DNA from: Amanita rubescens | Taxonomy: Eukaryota; Basidiomycota; Agaricomycetes; Agaricales; Amanitaceae | Length of the DNA: 64,000 nt | Assembly (NCBI GenBank): GCA_015039365.1 | Contig: WION01000037.1 | Location: 124,001-188,000 of the forward strand | Direction: 5' to 3' | Shown: in pieces, positions 1-10,030 of the stretch | How positions within the stretch are numbered: position 1 is the stretch's first letter | How the letters are laid out: each line of letters starts with the position of its first letter | Notes under the pieces: model-generated | Told to the model about the DNA's origin: nothing | The model's input: only the letters and a program-made list of their open reading frames with translations | The model's database searches: none | Program-made: the position numbers and the translations under genes

Positions 1-1215
1 TTCAAGGTATACGTCTCCTCGTAAGTCACAAAACCAATGAATATTGTTCCAGATCATCAGGGTGATCCAGCGGTTGCGTTGCGGTTCTCGGAACCAGCGG
101 GTGAGATTAATGATGACGTTAACGAGGGCCATCAGATCAGGGCGAACATATCTATTCAAGATGAACAGATAGTTGTTGGCAAAGGTCCAGGATGTGAATA
201 ACGTCCAGATTTGATAAAAGGCTCGTCGAATTATCGGATCGACGAAGGAAGGAATGGCGTAGTGCGTTAAGATGACGTCAATAGCAGGGATATCAGGTGC
301 AGGCACATTAAAATTGTCGTCGTTGACAGAAGCGTGCTGAAATAAGAACCTAGGAATAGGTCCTTCGGCAGGGAGTCTAGGCACTGGGCTCATAGATCGA
401 GTATAGGTTTCCCTCATTAAATCTAATGGGGTGTAAAGGGGCCTTGGCGATGGGGTGTTTTCTGGGAAGACAATAGGGATCGAGATGGGATTGACGAGTC
501 TTTCATTAATCTCGTCGTCGGCGATGGCGTTAGCGGTGACAACATCGAGTTCGGTGGCGACAGCGTTAGCGGCAGCAGAGATGGCGGCAGTGGTTGCAGC
601 ATTAGTGGCGGCAATGGTCCTTGCTCTTTCAAGGTAGTTGTCTACGAGTTCTTCGTCGATGGGAGGAATTCCCATAGTAAAGGCGGTGGTGTTGAACATA
701 AGTAGTCCTTCTCGCATGATCCGGATATCTTCAGGGGTAGTATCGGGACGTGGTCCGCGTGCATAGGTGATGACCATTTGGTCTCTGGTGGCGAATACTT
801 GAGCTACCATTTCCTGCATCTCAAGTGGCACAGGAGTATTAGGGGGAATAGCGTTCCCCATATCTGTGACATTTCGCATTAGTTCTTCTATCATAGAAGC
901 ATTCGATGGTGGGAAGGTATAAGATGAGTCAGAAGATAAAGAATCTTCATCTCGTGGTATGAATTCCTCGTCAGAAGGAATTATAGGGAACCATTCTGTA
1001 CCGATGGACGTATAATGTAACATACAGATGGGAGGAGGAATTGGCAATGGCGTGGGCGATTCCTCTCTAGAAGGGGTCGGGGGGACGGTTTCCTCGACGA
1101 CTGTTGAAGCGGCTGGAGTAGCAGCGGCGGACAGGTTGTTAATGGGGGAGGACATGGTTTCAAGAACGGCGTTTTCGTGGTTTACGAGTAGCGGGGATAA
1201 TTGCTGTGATTCCAT
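1..1215 (-). CDS. Third ORF downstream of gypsy pol, unknown function (partial)
   Basis: An open frame of 405 codons starts at ATG 1215-1213, overlaps the last 56 bp of pol in the +1 frame, and runs to the window edge without a stop. The N-terminal third is rich in Ser, Pro, Thr and Glu; then come an Ala-rich segment (AATTAAISAAANAVATELD) and a C-terminal part rich in Trp, Phe and Arg (for example YQIWTLFTSWTFANNYLF and LTRWFREPQRNRWITLMIW). No signal peptide or confident membrane anchor is seen at the start, so it is not obviously an envelope protein despite its env-like position. Unlike gag and pol it has no internal stop over 1.2 kb, which suggests real coding. I do not recognise the family. 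It could be a captured host sequence or a lineage-specific accessory protein. Confidence 0.7.
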   Translation of the reverse strand, partial: MESQQLSPLLVNHENAVLETMSSPINNLSAAATPAASTVVEETVPPTPSREESPTPLPIPPPICMLHYTSIGTEWFPIIPSDEEFIPRDEDSLSSDSSYTFPPSNASMIEELMRNVTDMGNAIPPNTPVPLEMQEMVAQVFATRDQMVITYARGPRPDTTPEDIRIMREGLLMFNTTAFTMGIPPIDEELVDNYLERARTIAATNAATTAAISAAANAVATELDVVTANAIADDEINERLVNPISIPIVFPENTPSPRPLYTPLDLMRETYTRSMSPVPRLPAEGPIPRFLFQHASVNDDNFNVPAPDIPAIDVILTHYAIPSFVDPIIRRAFYQIWTLFTSWTFANNYLFILNRYVRPDLMALVNVIINLTRWFREPQRNRWITLMIWNNIHWFCDLRGDVYLE

Positions 1216-4200
1216 GTTGTTCCTTATATTCGTTTAAGGTCTCCTCGGAGTGTTCCAGGTTTTCCTTGGTTTCCCATGAATTGTCAGATGTCGGATAGCC
1301 TTTCCATTTAACTAAAAACCGCCATTGGTTTCCTTTTCTTTGGTGTGAGACAATTGTCTTGATTTCGTATTCTTCTTTGTTATCTATAAGGTCTGGGGTT
1401 GGTCTAGTAAAGTTTGGACCATGTGTTTCGTTCTCGTGGTAAGGAGTAAGGAGCGAAACATGAAAAACGGGGTGAATCTTCCATCTTGGGGGAAGTTTAA
1501 GTTTAACAGTGACAGGTCCTAAGATCTTCTCGATCTTGAACGGTCCTTCTCGTCTAGGTGAGAACTTTCTTATTTGTCCTGTTTTCAGGTTTCGTGAGTC
1601 TAGCCATACTAAATCTCCTTCTTTGAATGTGGGAGATTTCCCTTTGACTCGTTGAGTCATTAGCTGTCTAGCTAATTCGTGTGCGGCAAGAGCTTCGTCT
1701 CGTATTTGTGTTAAGACCTTGAAGCGGTCTTCAGCGGCGGGTACGTTGATTCGCGGGAATGCTGTGGGGATAGCCACAGGCTCTATTCCAAACATGATTT
1801 CAAACGGCGTCATCTTGGTAGATTGATGTATCCGTTGGTTGTGCGCGAATTCTGCTAATGGTAGATGATCTTTCCACTGTTTTGGATGATCAACGCAGTA
1901 TAACCGGAGGTAGGTTTCTAGCTCCTGATTGAGTCGTTCCGATTCTCCGTCAGTTTGCGGATGAAAGGTGGTTGACTTTCTATGATTAATTCCGAAGATT
2001 TTGCAGATTTCTTCGAAAACTTTGGAGGTAAATTGTGGTCCTCTATCGGAGATGAGGGTTGTCGGTAACCCATAACATTTGTAAACATCGTTGATGTAAG
2101 AATTGGCAGTATCCATAGCGGTAAAAGATTTTTTGCATGGTATGAATATTACGCCCTTTGTTAAGCCTTGATCGACCACGGTCAAAACAGAATCAAAACC
2201 GTCGATAATTGGCAGATCTGTGATGAAGTCCATCAAAACTTGTTCGAATGGGCGTGTGGCGTGGGATTTAATAGGCATCAAACCCAGTGTGATCGGGTGT
2301 GTATTAACCTTCATTTGTTGACATAAGGCACAGCCTTCAACCCATTTAGATACGGTCGTTGTCATTCCAGGCCAATAATAGTCGCGGCGGATAAGCTCTA
2401 GTGTCTTTAATCGTCCAGGGTGACCCATAACTACGGGGTTGTGATGTGATTTGATTATTTCGTTTCGTAATTCTTCGTTTTGAGGAACATAAACGCGTCC
2501 TTGATAACGAATGATGTTGTCGTCGTTCTTCCAGTCATTAAACTTTGATCGGAGGGGCAGTTTTCCGTGTTTAAGACCGTCGATTACAACTCTAGCGAAT
2601 TTGTCTTGTGGCAATAATTCAGTGATTTTATCTGCCCAAGATACATTGATCGCGGCAATAACCATGTCATTAGTGATCATGGTTTGTGGGATTTCTTTTG
2701 CTTTTGCCTCTTCTTCGTTAATATGGTCAGGGCATCTCGATAAAGCGTCTGCCTGAATAAGTTTTGATCCAGGGACGTGTTCTAACTTGATATCAAACTC
2801 CGTGATTTCTTGCCACCAACGTGATTGTCTGGCGGTCATTTTCTGTGGATGTTTGTAATATGATAAATTCTTATGATCACAGTGAATCATAATCGTGTGT
2901 GGGCTTCCTTTTAGAAGGTGTCTCCAGGTTTCAAATGCTTTCTTTATTGCTAATAACTCGCGATCGTATACTTGATATCTTTGTTCGGTATCGCTTAACC
3001 GATGACTGATAAATCCACATGGGTGCAGTTCTCCATCAGATCCCCGTTGTTTCAGGACGGCTCCTACCGCCCAGTTTGACGCATCGGTCTCTAATAAAAA
3101 CGGTTTCGTCGGATCTGGCATTACTAGAACCGGTTCTTCTAGGAATTTCTCCTTTAACGTGTCAAATGCTTTTTGACACTCTGCATCCCATCGGAAAGGA
3201 ACTGTTTTCTTTGTAAGTTCTGTGAGCAGAGCCACTATTTCGGCGTAGTTTCCTATAAATTTCCTGTAAAAGTTTGCAAACCCTAGAAATGACCGTATTT
3301 GTTTAACGGTTTTCGGTTCAGGCCATTTGCTGATTCCAGCGAGTTTTACGGGGTCCATCATGATCTTTCCTTCTTTAACGATCATCCCAAGGAATTCAAC
3401 TTCCTTGGCAACAAATTTACATTTTTCCAGTTTCAGGAACAGATCATTTTCTTTCAGCTGTTGCAAGACTTGCTTAGTGCGCTCCCTCGTTTCTTCCTCG
3501 TTCGCTCCATATATCAACATGTCATCAATGTAGACGACTAGCCATCCTTCGGCTATCATGTCACGGAAGTATTCGTTCATCATCGTTTGAAATGTTGACG
3601 GTGAATTGCATAATCCAAAGAGCATTACGGTAGGCTCGAAGAGACCACGGTTTGTTGTGAATGTGGCCTTCCATTCGTCGCCTTTCTTTATTCGCACATT
3701 ATTGTAACCCCATCGGAGGTCTAATTTGGAGAAGTATTTCGCTTTTCTTAGTTTTAATAATAAGTCGGATACTAAAGGAAGGGGATAGGCATTCCGTTTC
3801 GTCCAGCTATTGATGTATCGGTAATCTTGGCAGGGTCTCAACTCTCCTTTTTCTTTCTTTGCAACGTAAAAGAAAGGAGATGCCTGCGGGGATTGTGACG
3901 GTTGAATATAACCTTTTTTGAGCTGTTCATTGACCCATTTATTCATTAGCTGTTCCTCGTGAATTGATAACGGATAATTCTTTGCCACTTTAGGTTTAAA
4001 CCCTTCTTTCAGATCTATTGCATGATCCCATTGTCGTGAAATGGGAAATCGTTCTGATGTCTGTTTATCAAAAACTTTTCTCCATTTGTCATATTCAGGG
4101 GGTAATTCTACTTTCGTAGATTTATCTTCGTGTTCATGTGCGAGTGCTTGAGACGCTGATGTTTTCGCTTGGATCCAAAGGTGATCAGTCTCGAGATCTT

Positions 4201-4845
4201 CATCCTCATCTGCGTCCAATTCTTCTTCTTTTTGGATATACTGAAGATACATTTCGGTTTCTTCGTCGTAATCAAACGTAGTTTCTTCTTCCGGATCGAT
4301 CTTCCTTTTGTCGGGGAATCTAACTGTTCCTTCAGACCAATCTATTCTGGGGTTGATTTCTCGGAGCCAAGGTAATCCTAGTATCAGTTGTTGATCGCCT
4401 AGTTGTGTGACATAAAACCAGTCTTTAAACCGGTTGTCTTCGATGTTATAGCTTATCTGGATTTTATACCGTATATCTCCAGACTTGTTATTTGTTCCGT
4501 CCACATTTCATACTGGGATGGGTTTCTTTAAGCGAGTGATTTCGTTCCAATTGACGAGCGAACTATCGACGAATTTTCCTTGCGCGCCTGAGTCGATAAG
4601 GGCTTTGGTTTCAGCGGTTTTCAGATTCGAACATTTGGTAATGGGAATGGTGATTTTATTCCTGGATATAGAGGATACTGTTACACCATTTATACATAAT
4701 TGTTTGTCTTCGGAGACGACGGACACTGATTCATCATCGTCTCGTTCTAAAAACCCTTCTTGTTCAGTTTTCGGCGGGCGCTGCGTGGTAATGTTTTCGC
4801 CATTTCTCGTATGATGGCGATTCTCTGGTCTTCGTCGTTTTCACT
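1160..4845 (-). pseudogene. pol: gypsy pol polyprotein with one in-frame TGA
   Basis: The frame opens near 4845 and ends at 1160. It contains an aspartic protease segment with the ALIDSGAQGKFVD motif, reverse transcriptase with the catalytic LVVYIDDML, RNase H (ETDASNWAVG), an integrase zinc-binding HHCC region, the integrase core (LMDFITDLP, DRGPQFTS, HPQTDGESERLNQ) and a chromodomain ending in FLVKWKGYPTSDNSWE. A single TGA at 4508-4510 separates the protease N-terminal half from the rest of the polyprotein, which then stays open for about 1,115 codons. The catalytic residues all look intact, so the copy is recent. The chromodomain probably directed integration toward marked chromatin. Confidence 0.9.
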
Positions 4846-6556
4846 GTCGGATTCTTCACTTGACGATCCACTGTCGTCTTCACCGCTATCCGCATCCAGC
4901 GCTCTGATTCTTTTTCCTTTTCCTTTCCCTTTGTTGCGGTTATTGTTTCGTCCACGTGATTTTCCTCGAAATCATCCTTTCGGCACTGCCCTTCCTCGTG
5001 AGTTCCCAAGGTTTTGTCATTTCTTCTTGGGATTAGGGCAGTCGGATATTAAGTGTCCTGTTTTTCTGCATCCATAACATACAGCGGTTTTTACCCATTC
5101 CATGGAGGTTTCTGCAATTTGCATCCGTCGTGCTTGTCGATTTAATTCTAATACAGCCTCGTCGACTTCCATTTTATCGTCAGTTTCTTTGGTTTGGCCA
5201 AAAGTGGAGAATAAAGTGTTTGCCACTTCTATGTCAAGGATACGAGTTCGTAATGATTTATAGGTTGTCGGGGCACCTCCTAGTCGTAGTTTTTCTCGTA
5301 AGGTGTTTGGCAATCCCAAAACTAGGAGATGACATTTCGTCGTATCATCAGTGATTTTGGCTAAATTGATATCTCGATCGACGCGTGCGATATATTGATT
5401 AATTGATTGCTTCAGGAGTTTTCTCCATGTGAGTAATCTGTGCATGGCTAGTCCTGCTTCATCTACTTGTCCCCAATCTTCTTTCAGTTCTTTAACAAAA
5501 GCGTTATAGTCGGCGTACTTCGTCGTTTCGGCGTCGTATTCAGTTATTTTGTTGTCGCGCCATTGTTGAGCGTTGCTGTCAATATGATACATAATGAACT
5601 GTATCTTATCTTGGGCATCCGTCATTTTATTCATTTTCATGAATAACTCGGCTTTTGCTATGAACGGATTGAGATATTTTCAATCTCCTTCGAACGGTTT
5701 AGGAGGTTTGATCTTCGGTAGATCTGACCTTGGTTCGGTCCGGGGTCCTGATCCACTCATATCTCGTTCTTTTCCTTTCCTAGAGGGAAATGGATTGATT
5801 GGTGGGGTAAACAAATATGGGAAAGTAACAGGGGGTAATGGTGCGGGTCGTGTAACTTCGAGTTTTGATTTGGTTACAAGGGATAAGGAAGCGATAAGTT
5901 GAGCTGAGGTTTCGTCTTCAACTTGTTGTTCGACTGTGGGTATAACAACGTCTTCGGTTCCAGGTGCGTATTCGAGTTTATCCTGGGATTCTTCTTCTTT
6001 CTCTTGTTCAGAGAGGGAATTTTTATCGTCTTCTTTATCGGACTCTCCTGACGGTTCGGCGCTTTCTCTGTAATGAATGTGTGGTGATGCGACGGGAGTT
6101 TCTTGACTAGTGGTTAGGGTCTCTGGTTCGTTCGCTTTCTTCCAACGTTGTAGCGCGGTTCGTGATAACTCCTCTTTTCCTCCTACGAAGGGTTCTCCTT
6201 CGAAATTTTCGTCTCTAATAAAGTATGGTTCTTCTCCTGTTTCCGATTCGGTGGCGTACCAACGTTTACTGCCTTCGTGGAAGGCAAGTTTGCGTTCGTA
6301 TAGGTATAATCCTCCTTCAAATGGGAAGGACTGATTTGGCGGTCTTCCAAGTTTTTGTTTTACCCAAAACTGGTGGCCTGGTACTGATTTTCCTGAAGCG
6401 GTATAACACCAGCCGTTTTCTCGTTTATCCCAATGAATGGAATGTTCGTCGAGATAATAGAGATGATTAAGGGGGTTTCGTTTGGCGTTATTCGGAGGGG
6501 TACTTTTAGATTGTCGTGGAGCAATGGTGAATGATGGGAGGTGAGAGCGTTAAAGC
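4747..6556 (-). pseudogene. gag: gypsy gag, interrupted by in-frame TGA codons
   Basis: One reading frame is open from about 6556 to the TAG at 4747 except for three TGA codons at 5680-5682, 5017-5019 and 4972-4974. It has an acidic, low-complexity N-terminal half, a retrotransposon gag core (about 5640-5130), a CCHC zinc knuckle CYGCRKTGHLISDC just before the second TGA, and a basic then acidic C-terminal tail. No ATG is found at the expected N-terminus. All three breaks are TGA and each is one C-to-T change from CGA, so deamination of a methylated CpG is the simplest explanation. The tail overlaps the pol frame by about 100 bp, with pol in the -1 frame, which suggests a programmed frameshift in the ancestral element. 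Confidence 0.8.
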
Positions 6557-6573
6557 TATCGTGCTCGGAGAGG

Positions 6574-6585
6574 AGTCTAGTTTTA
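6574..6585 (-). other. Candidate self-priming primer-binding site
   Basis: One base after the LTR end the element strand reads TAAAACTAGACT. This is the exact 12-nt reverse complement of AGTCTAGTTTTA at 6740-6751, which sits about 33 nt downstream of the LTR TATA box and thus at the predicted 5' end of the transcript. No TGG-starting tRNA-type primer site is visible. The arrangement matches the known self-priming of Tf1-type elements, in which the 5' end of the mRNA folds back to prime reverse transcription. Confidence 0.6.
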
Positions 6586-6775
6586 TTGTTACGTTTGTTC
6601 GTTCACTGATAAGTCAAGCCTATCAGGTACCGTAGGTTCCTCAAGGGAATTCCGGCACTTAAGAACGTTCAAAGAATAAGAGCGTTATTGGATAAGTCCT
6701 CAAGGGAGTTTAAACGATAACGAGACAGATTTTGACTGTTAAAACTAGACTGAAGTCTAGTCGTATATTTGCGTA

Positions 6776-6784
6776 GTTTATATA
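6776..6784 (-). promoter_or_regulatory. TATA box in the gypsy LTR
   Basis: The minus strand reads TATATAAAC here. Transcription starting about 30 nt downstream would begin near 6751-6755, just at the AGTCTAGTTTTA segment that is complementary to the site following the LTR. Confidence 0.6.
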
Positions 6785-6821
6785 GTACAAGGTATATACG
6801 CAAATATAGTAAGTAGGAATG

Positions 6822-6912
6822 CATGTGATAATGAAACAGCTTCATGTGATAATGGAACGGTTTACATGTGATAATCGACATGCATGTGATAAAATAGAAT
6901 AGCATATGATAA
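6822..6912. repeat. Five-fold U3 motif CATGTGATAA
   Basis: CATGTGATAAT begins at 6822, 6843 and 6865; CATGTGATAA at 6883; the variant CATATGATAA at 6903. Spacing is 18-22 bp. The block lies upstream of the element TATA box, where an enhancer or activator-binding array would be expected. The core CACATG on the minus strand is E-box-like, but the binding factor is unknown. Confidence 0.6.
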
Positions 6913-7140
6913 ACGATGAATGTTCCAGAAGGAACGCATATGCAATCAATGACGTAGGAGGGATGACATAGACGATAAGATAACGAAAAAGATAGGCTAT
7001 GACGTACGTTTGTAACAGATAAGGTCTGCGACCTTCCTGGACGTGATCTGAGGTTTCCTGTGATTTACGAGGGTTTCAATCATCCGCTCACTCGATGTGC
7101 CAACGGACGTTCGTTCTATGTCACAGAATAAGAACCATAA

Positions 7141-7267
7141 CAAGAAGGGAGACCACGAAAAAGAAGATGACGGGGAAGACGACAACATTGTGAAATATGG
7201 AGGACAAGAAGGGAGACCACGAAAAAGAAGATGATGGGGAAGACAACAACATTGTGAAATATGGAGG
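7141..7267 (+). repeat. 64-bp tandem duplication
   Basis: The segment starting CAAGAAGGGAGACCACGAAA at 7141 repeats at 7205 with a period of 64 bp and three substitutions. Because 64 is not a multiple of three, the duplication shifts the frame of the coding sequence it lies in. Confidence 0.95.
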
Positions 7268-8489
7268 CTTCGTGGGTGAAGGTGAAACTGACGAAGTTGT
7301 AGAGCGCGTAGCGAAAAAAAAAGTCAAAAAGGTCAAAGATGAAAACGTTGAGTTGCTCTCACCATCTCAGGTTTACAGTGCTGACGTTCGGAGCTCTAGA
7401 TGATCAAGTTCACCGACTGTCAGATCCAGGATGATGGTCGACAGCCCGGAGAGAAGAACTGGACAACGAAGCACTTACCTTCTGTCGCTGCCAAAGCTTT
7501 TGAGGACCAAGTGGTGCCCATGATGCGCATGAAGGCCGGCCTACTCCCACCATGGGAAACGCCCACAATGAGGGATTTGCAGGCCACCATGGACAAAGTA
7601 TACGGGGAAGGGAAGTATACTAAGCCACATGGACCGTGGTGGGGAGCATTACTTGCTAACTCGTACTCCGCAGCACTCATTGCATTTTGAGTTGAACACC
7701 CGCTTGAACGGCTGGCGACGTAGCTTTGTAGAAGCCGCGGAAGGTTCCATCAAGAAGGTGATAAGCGATCATTCAAAGAACCTGGATACAACAGCAAAGA
7801 TCGCAGAACTCATGACATACTATTTATCGAATACGTCGGATGAGGAAGACGAAGAAAGTCGTGTTTTCCATTGGAAGGACCTAGATTCTGAGACTGGGAC
7901 AAAGAGTGTGCGTGCTACTGACTTATTGTGATACATCTACTTATGTATCGTCTAGGGATTTCTGGCGTCAGATGTTATCACTCGAACGCTCGGCGTAGCG
8001 TATCTTTCCAAGTTTCCGGAATTCTTGACGGACCTTAGTGAATCAAAGCCAGTTGGGACCCTCGTCCTTGCTACACAGGCGGTGAGGATGTAATCTGCAT
8101 TCGCTTCGAGTTTTACAGATAACATTATAAACTAGGTTGAACACATGCTCGAACAATGGACGACGGGTTGCATAGTCAAGAGTACCAAGGAAATCTCGGC
8201 AGATAGCTACAAGAAATACGAAGGGCTTCTCAAACTGCCTGAGGAGCCCGGCAAGCCCAAGACCTATGCGCAAAAAATAATACACCGTACCAACTTCTTT
8301 ATGGAAAACATCGAAGTCTTCAAGGAGCACCATTTGAAAACCATACTGGATGAGGCGCTGCACCTCATGCCAGAGAAATGGCAAAAGAAACGGGGTGTTG
8401 CAATCTCCAAGGCCGCCAGTCAAGACGAAATCTCTATCGTTGATACTCAGTCGAATACAAGACACCGGAGGATCGTCGTCGTTGACTGA
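7197..8489 (+). CDS. DUF6532-like basidiomycete protein, N-terminus disrupted by tandem duplication
   Basis: At least four exons can be read: acidic/basic N-terminus (7197 to about 7350), a second exon from about 7400, then exons resuming near 7668, at 7954 and 8135, to the TGA at 8489. Introns have usable GT-AG ends, for example GTGCGT...CGTCTAG (7908-7953) and GTGAGG...AACTAG. The central part contains KPVGTLVLATQAVEHMLEQW across a splice, a pattern like the DUF6532 family that is expanded in Agaricomycetes and often found among repeats. The original start was probably ATG 7118: with one copy of the 64-bp repeat that frame would run on without a break. ATG 7197 exists only because of the duplication. 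Function is unknown; the family assignment is from memory of the motif and is moderate. Confidence 0.55.
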
Positions 8490-8657
8490 AGTGGTTTGGT
8501 TTATTATATTTCACATTCTAATTGAGGGATACTAACTTCGTCTTGGCTCTTTGCATCGCGCTCGCCTCCATGCTCGCCATCCAACTATTGCAACTTTCAA
8601 CGTCTCAAGTTAACATCTCAAGCGCCACAACTAGAGCGCTTATCTTTCCACACTCAC

Positions 8658-8854
8658 TGTTGGAATTCCGGGTGGATCAAACGACTCCGTGACCACCTCG
8701 AGGAAATCCTCGCGTCCACCTCGCGTCCACCTCGTTCCTATTACATCATTACAGTACTTAATTCCCGGACTAAGTATAAATAGTACCTAGATACTATTGA
8801 ATATACTCACGCGTTTGCCTCCCCAATGCTCGCCGTGTGACCGTTCCTCCAACA
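8658..8854 (+). repeat. 5' LTR of the gag-only copia-type element
   Basis: Starts TGTTGG and ends CCAACA (6-bp terminal inverted repeat). Contains a TATA box TATAAATA at 8775-8782 and short internal direct repeats of CGCGTCCACCTCG. Confidence 0.95.
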
Positions 8855-9092
8855 CAAACGCGTTACCCCGGGCTCTCGTGTCATCGTCGCTCTCTTTCCG
8901 CACGCTCGTTACCGTCGCCGTCGTCGTCGTCGTCTGCCACAGGGGGCCGAATCCCTACTCGTCGATCATTGATCCCATCGCCATCACTGTTACACGTTGC
9001 CGTTACTGTCGTTGATCCTATCGTCGTCGTCGTTCCACGTTGCCGTTACCGCCGTTTATTTTTAGCCGTTGATTCCCATCGTCACCGCCGAT

Positions 9093-9944
9093 ATGCCTGC
9101 CGAGTCGAAATTTGAGAAACTCGCCGATGGCAATTACCTCGAATGGAAAATATATATGGAGGCTCTACTAGTCAGAAAGAGTTTGTTGGAAGTCGTTGAT
9201 GGTACCGAGAGGCACCCAGGGGGGAATGAAGGAACAAAGAAGGTCAGGGACTTTTACAGGAAACAGGCCGAGGCCCGTGCCGAGATCACCCTACATGTTT
9301 CACCTTCCCAATTGATCTATTGCCGAAATACCGACCCTTACCAAATCTGGACGACGCTCGCAAATGCCCATGTATCCCGTGGCCGCTCGACTGTCCTCGC
9401 TCTCCGTCGCCGTTTCCATCGTCTCCGCCTCGAGAAAACTGAAACCATGACCGCCTACATAGCCCGTGTCCGCTATGTCGCCTTCCTACTTGAAGAAGCA
9501 AAAGTTAAAGTTTCAAATGATGACATAATCCTGGCCATCACGGCAGGACTTCCACATTCGTACGATCATTTTCTCATATCCCTAGATACCCTTACCGATT
9601 CGGAATACACCCTGAATACCGTCATCACGCGCCTCAACAATGAGTATCAAAGGCAGCACATGTACCTATTGACCCCTAACCCTCCTAACCCTCGCAATCT
9701 CCCACCGTCAACCCCTCGCACCTTCCCATCATCGGAAACCACAAACGGGCATCCAAATGAAGCCCTTGCCGCCATCACACCTGCGCCGAGACTTGCGCAC
9801 ATTACATGTTTTACGTGTGGCAACAAGGGGCACTATCAGGCAAACTGCCCATCCCGCGCTCCGGCAAACCCCGCCGCTAACCCTGCATCACCAATTAATG
9901 CGAACTTAGCCGAGGATGATGATCGGGATGATGTATCGTTCTAG
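9093..9944 (+). CDS. gag: Copia-type Gag protein, only ORF of the element
   Basis: A single uninterrupted 283-aa ORF. The N-terminus MPAESKFEKLADGNYLEWK is the typical start of copia Gag proteins. The middle is the UBN2/gag-polypeptide region (YQIWTTLANAHVSRGRST, then the long helix LRLEKTETMTAYIARVRYV). After a Pro-rich linker comes a CCHC zinc knuckle, CFTCGNKGHYQANC, near residue 250, and the protein ends shortly after in an acidic tail. I chose ATG 9093; the frame is open slightly upstream but without an earlier ATG. In a full copia element this would be the front of a Gag-Pol polyprotein; here it stops with TAG and no pol remnant follows. The intact frame suggests Gag is made and may package the element's own RNA. 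Confidence 0.92.
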   Translation: MPAESKFEKLADGNYLEWKIYMEALLVRKSLLEVVDGTERHPGGNEGTKKVRDFYRKQAEARAEITLHVSPSQLIYCRNTDPYQIWTTLANAHVSRGRSTVLALRRRFHRLRLEKTETMTAYIARVRYVAFLLEEAKVKVSNDDIILAITAGLPHSYDHFLISLDTLTDSEYTLNTVITRLNNEYQRQHMYLLTPNPPNPRNLPPSTPRTFPSSETTNGHPNEALAAITPAPRLAHITCFTCGNKGHYQANCPSRAPANPAANPASPINANLAEDDDRDDVSF

Positions 9945-10030
9945 GCTTATGGGGGTGCGCTTTTTCTTATCACTTTTCTATTCTCTTTCTTTACTTTCGT
10001 TAATACATCACTTTGTCGTTTGTGGGGGTG

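Larger units (their letters stand above)
1..7017 (-). mobile_element. Ty3/gypsy chromodomain LTR retrotransposon, 3' end outside window
   Basis: Read on the minus strand the element runs from a 5' LTR (6587-7017) through gag, protease, reverse transcriptase, RNase H, integrase and a C-terminal chromodomain, then a third ORF that leaves the window at base 1. The domain order RT-RNaseH-INT-chromodomain identifies a Ty3/gypsy chromovirus-type element. At least 7.0 kb is present and the 3' LTR is not. The five bases after the LTR (7018-7022, GATAA) are the candidate target-site duplication; the matching copy would lie left of the window. Gag and pol carry four in-frame TGA codons, so this copy is probably not autonomous, although ORF3 is open. 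Confidence 0.93.
6587..7017 (-). repeat. 5' LTR of the gypsy element (431 bp)
   Basis: On the element strand the segment begins TGTTAC and ends GTAACA, a 6-bp terminal inverted repeat as expected of LTR ends. It contains a TATA box (6776-6784) and a five-fold CATGTGATAA motif upstream of it, so the order is U3 repeats, TATA, predicted start site, R/U5. Immediately inside the element lies a candidate primer-binding site. The second LTR is outside the window, so the boundaries rest on the terminal repeats and internal logic, not on comparison of two copies. Confidence 0.7.

Noticed and set aside
6587..6968. Alternative LTR boundary starting TGTCATCC at 6968
   Set aside because: The outer TGTTAC/GTAACA pair gives a 6-bp terminal inverted repeat, better than TGT/ACA only.
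8043..8465. 140-codon minus-strand ORF over the DUF6532-like gene
   Set aside because: Antisense of real exons, no independent support.
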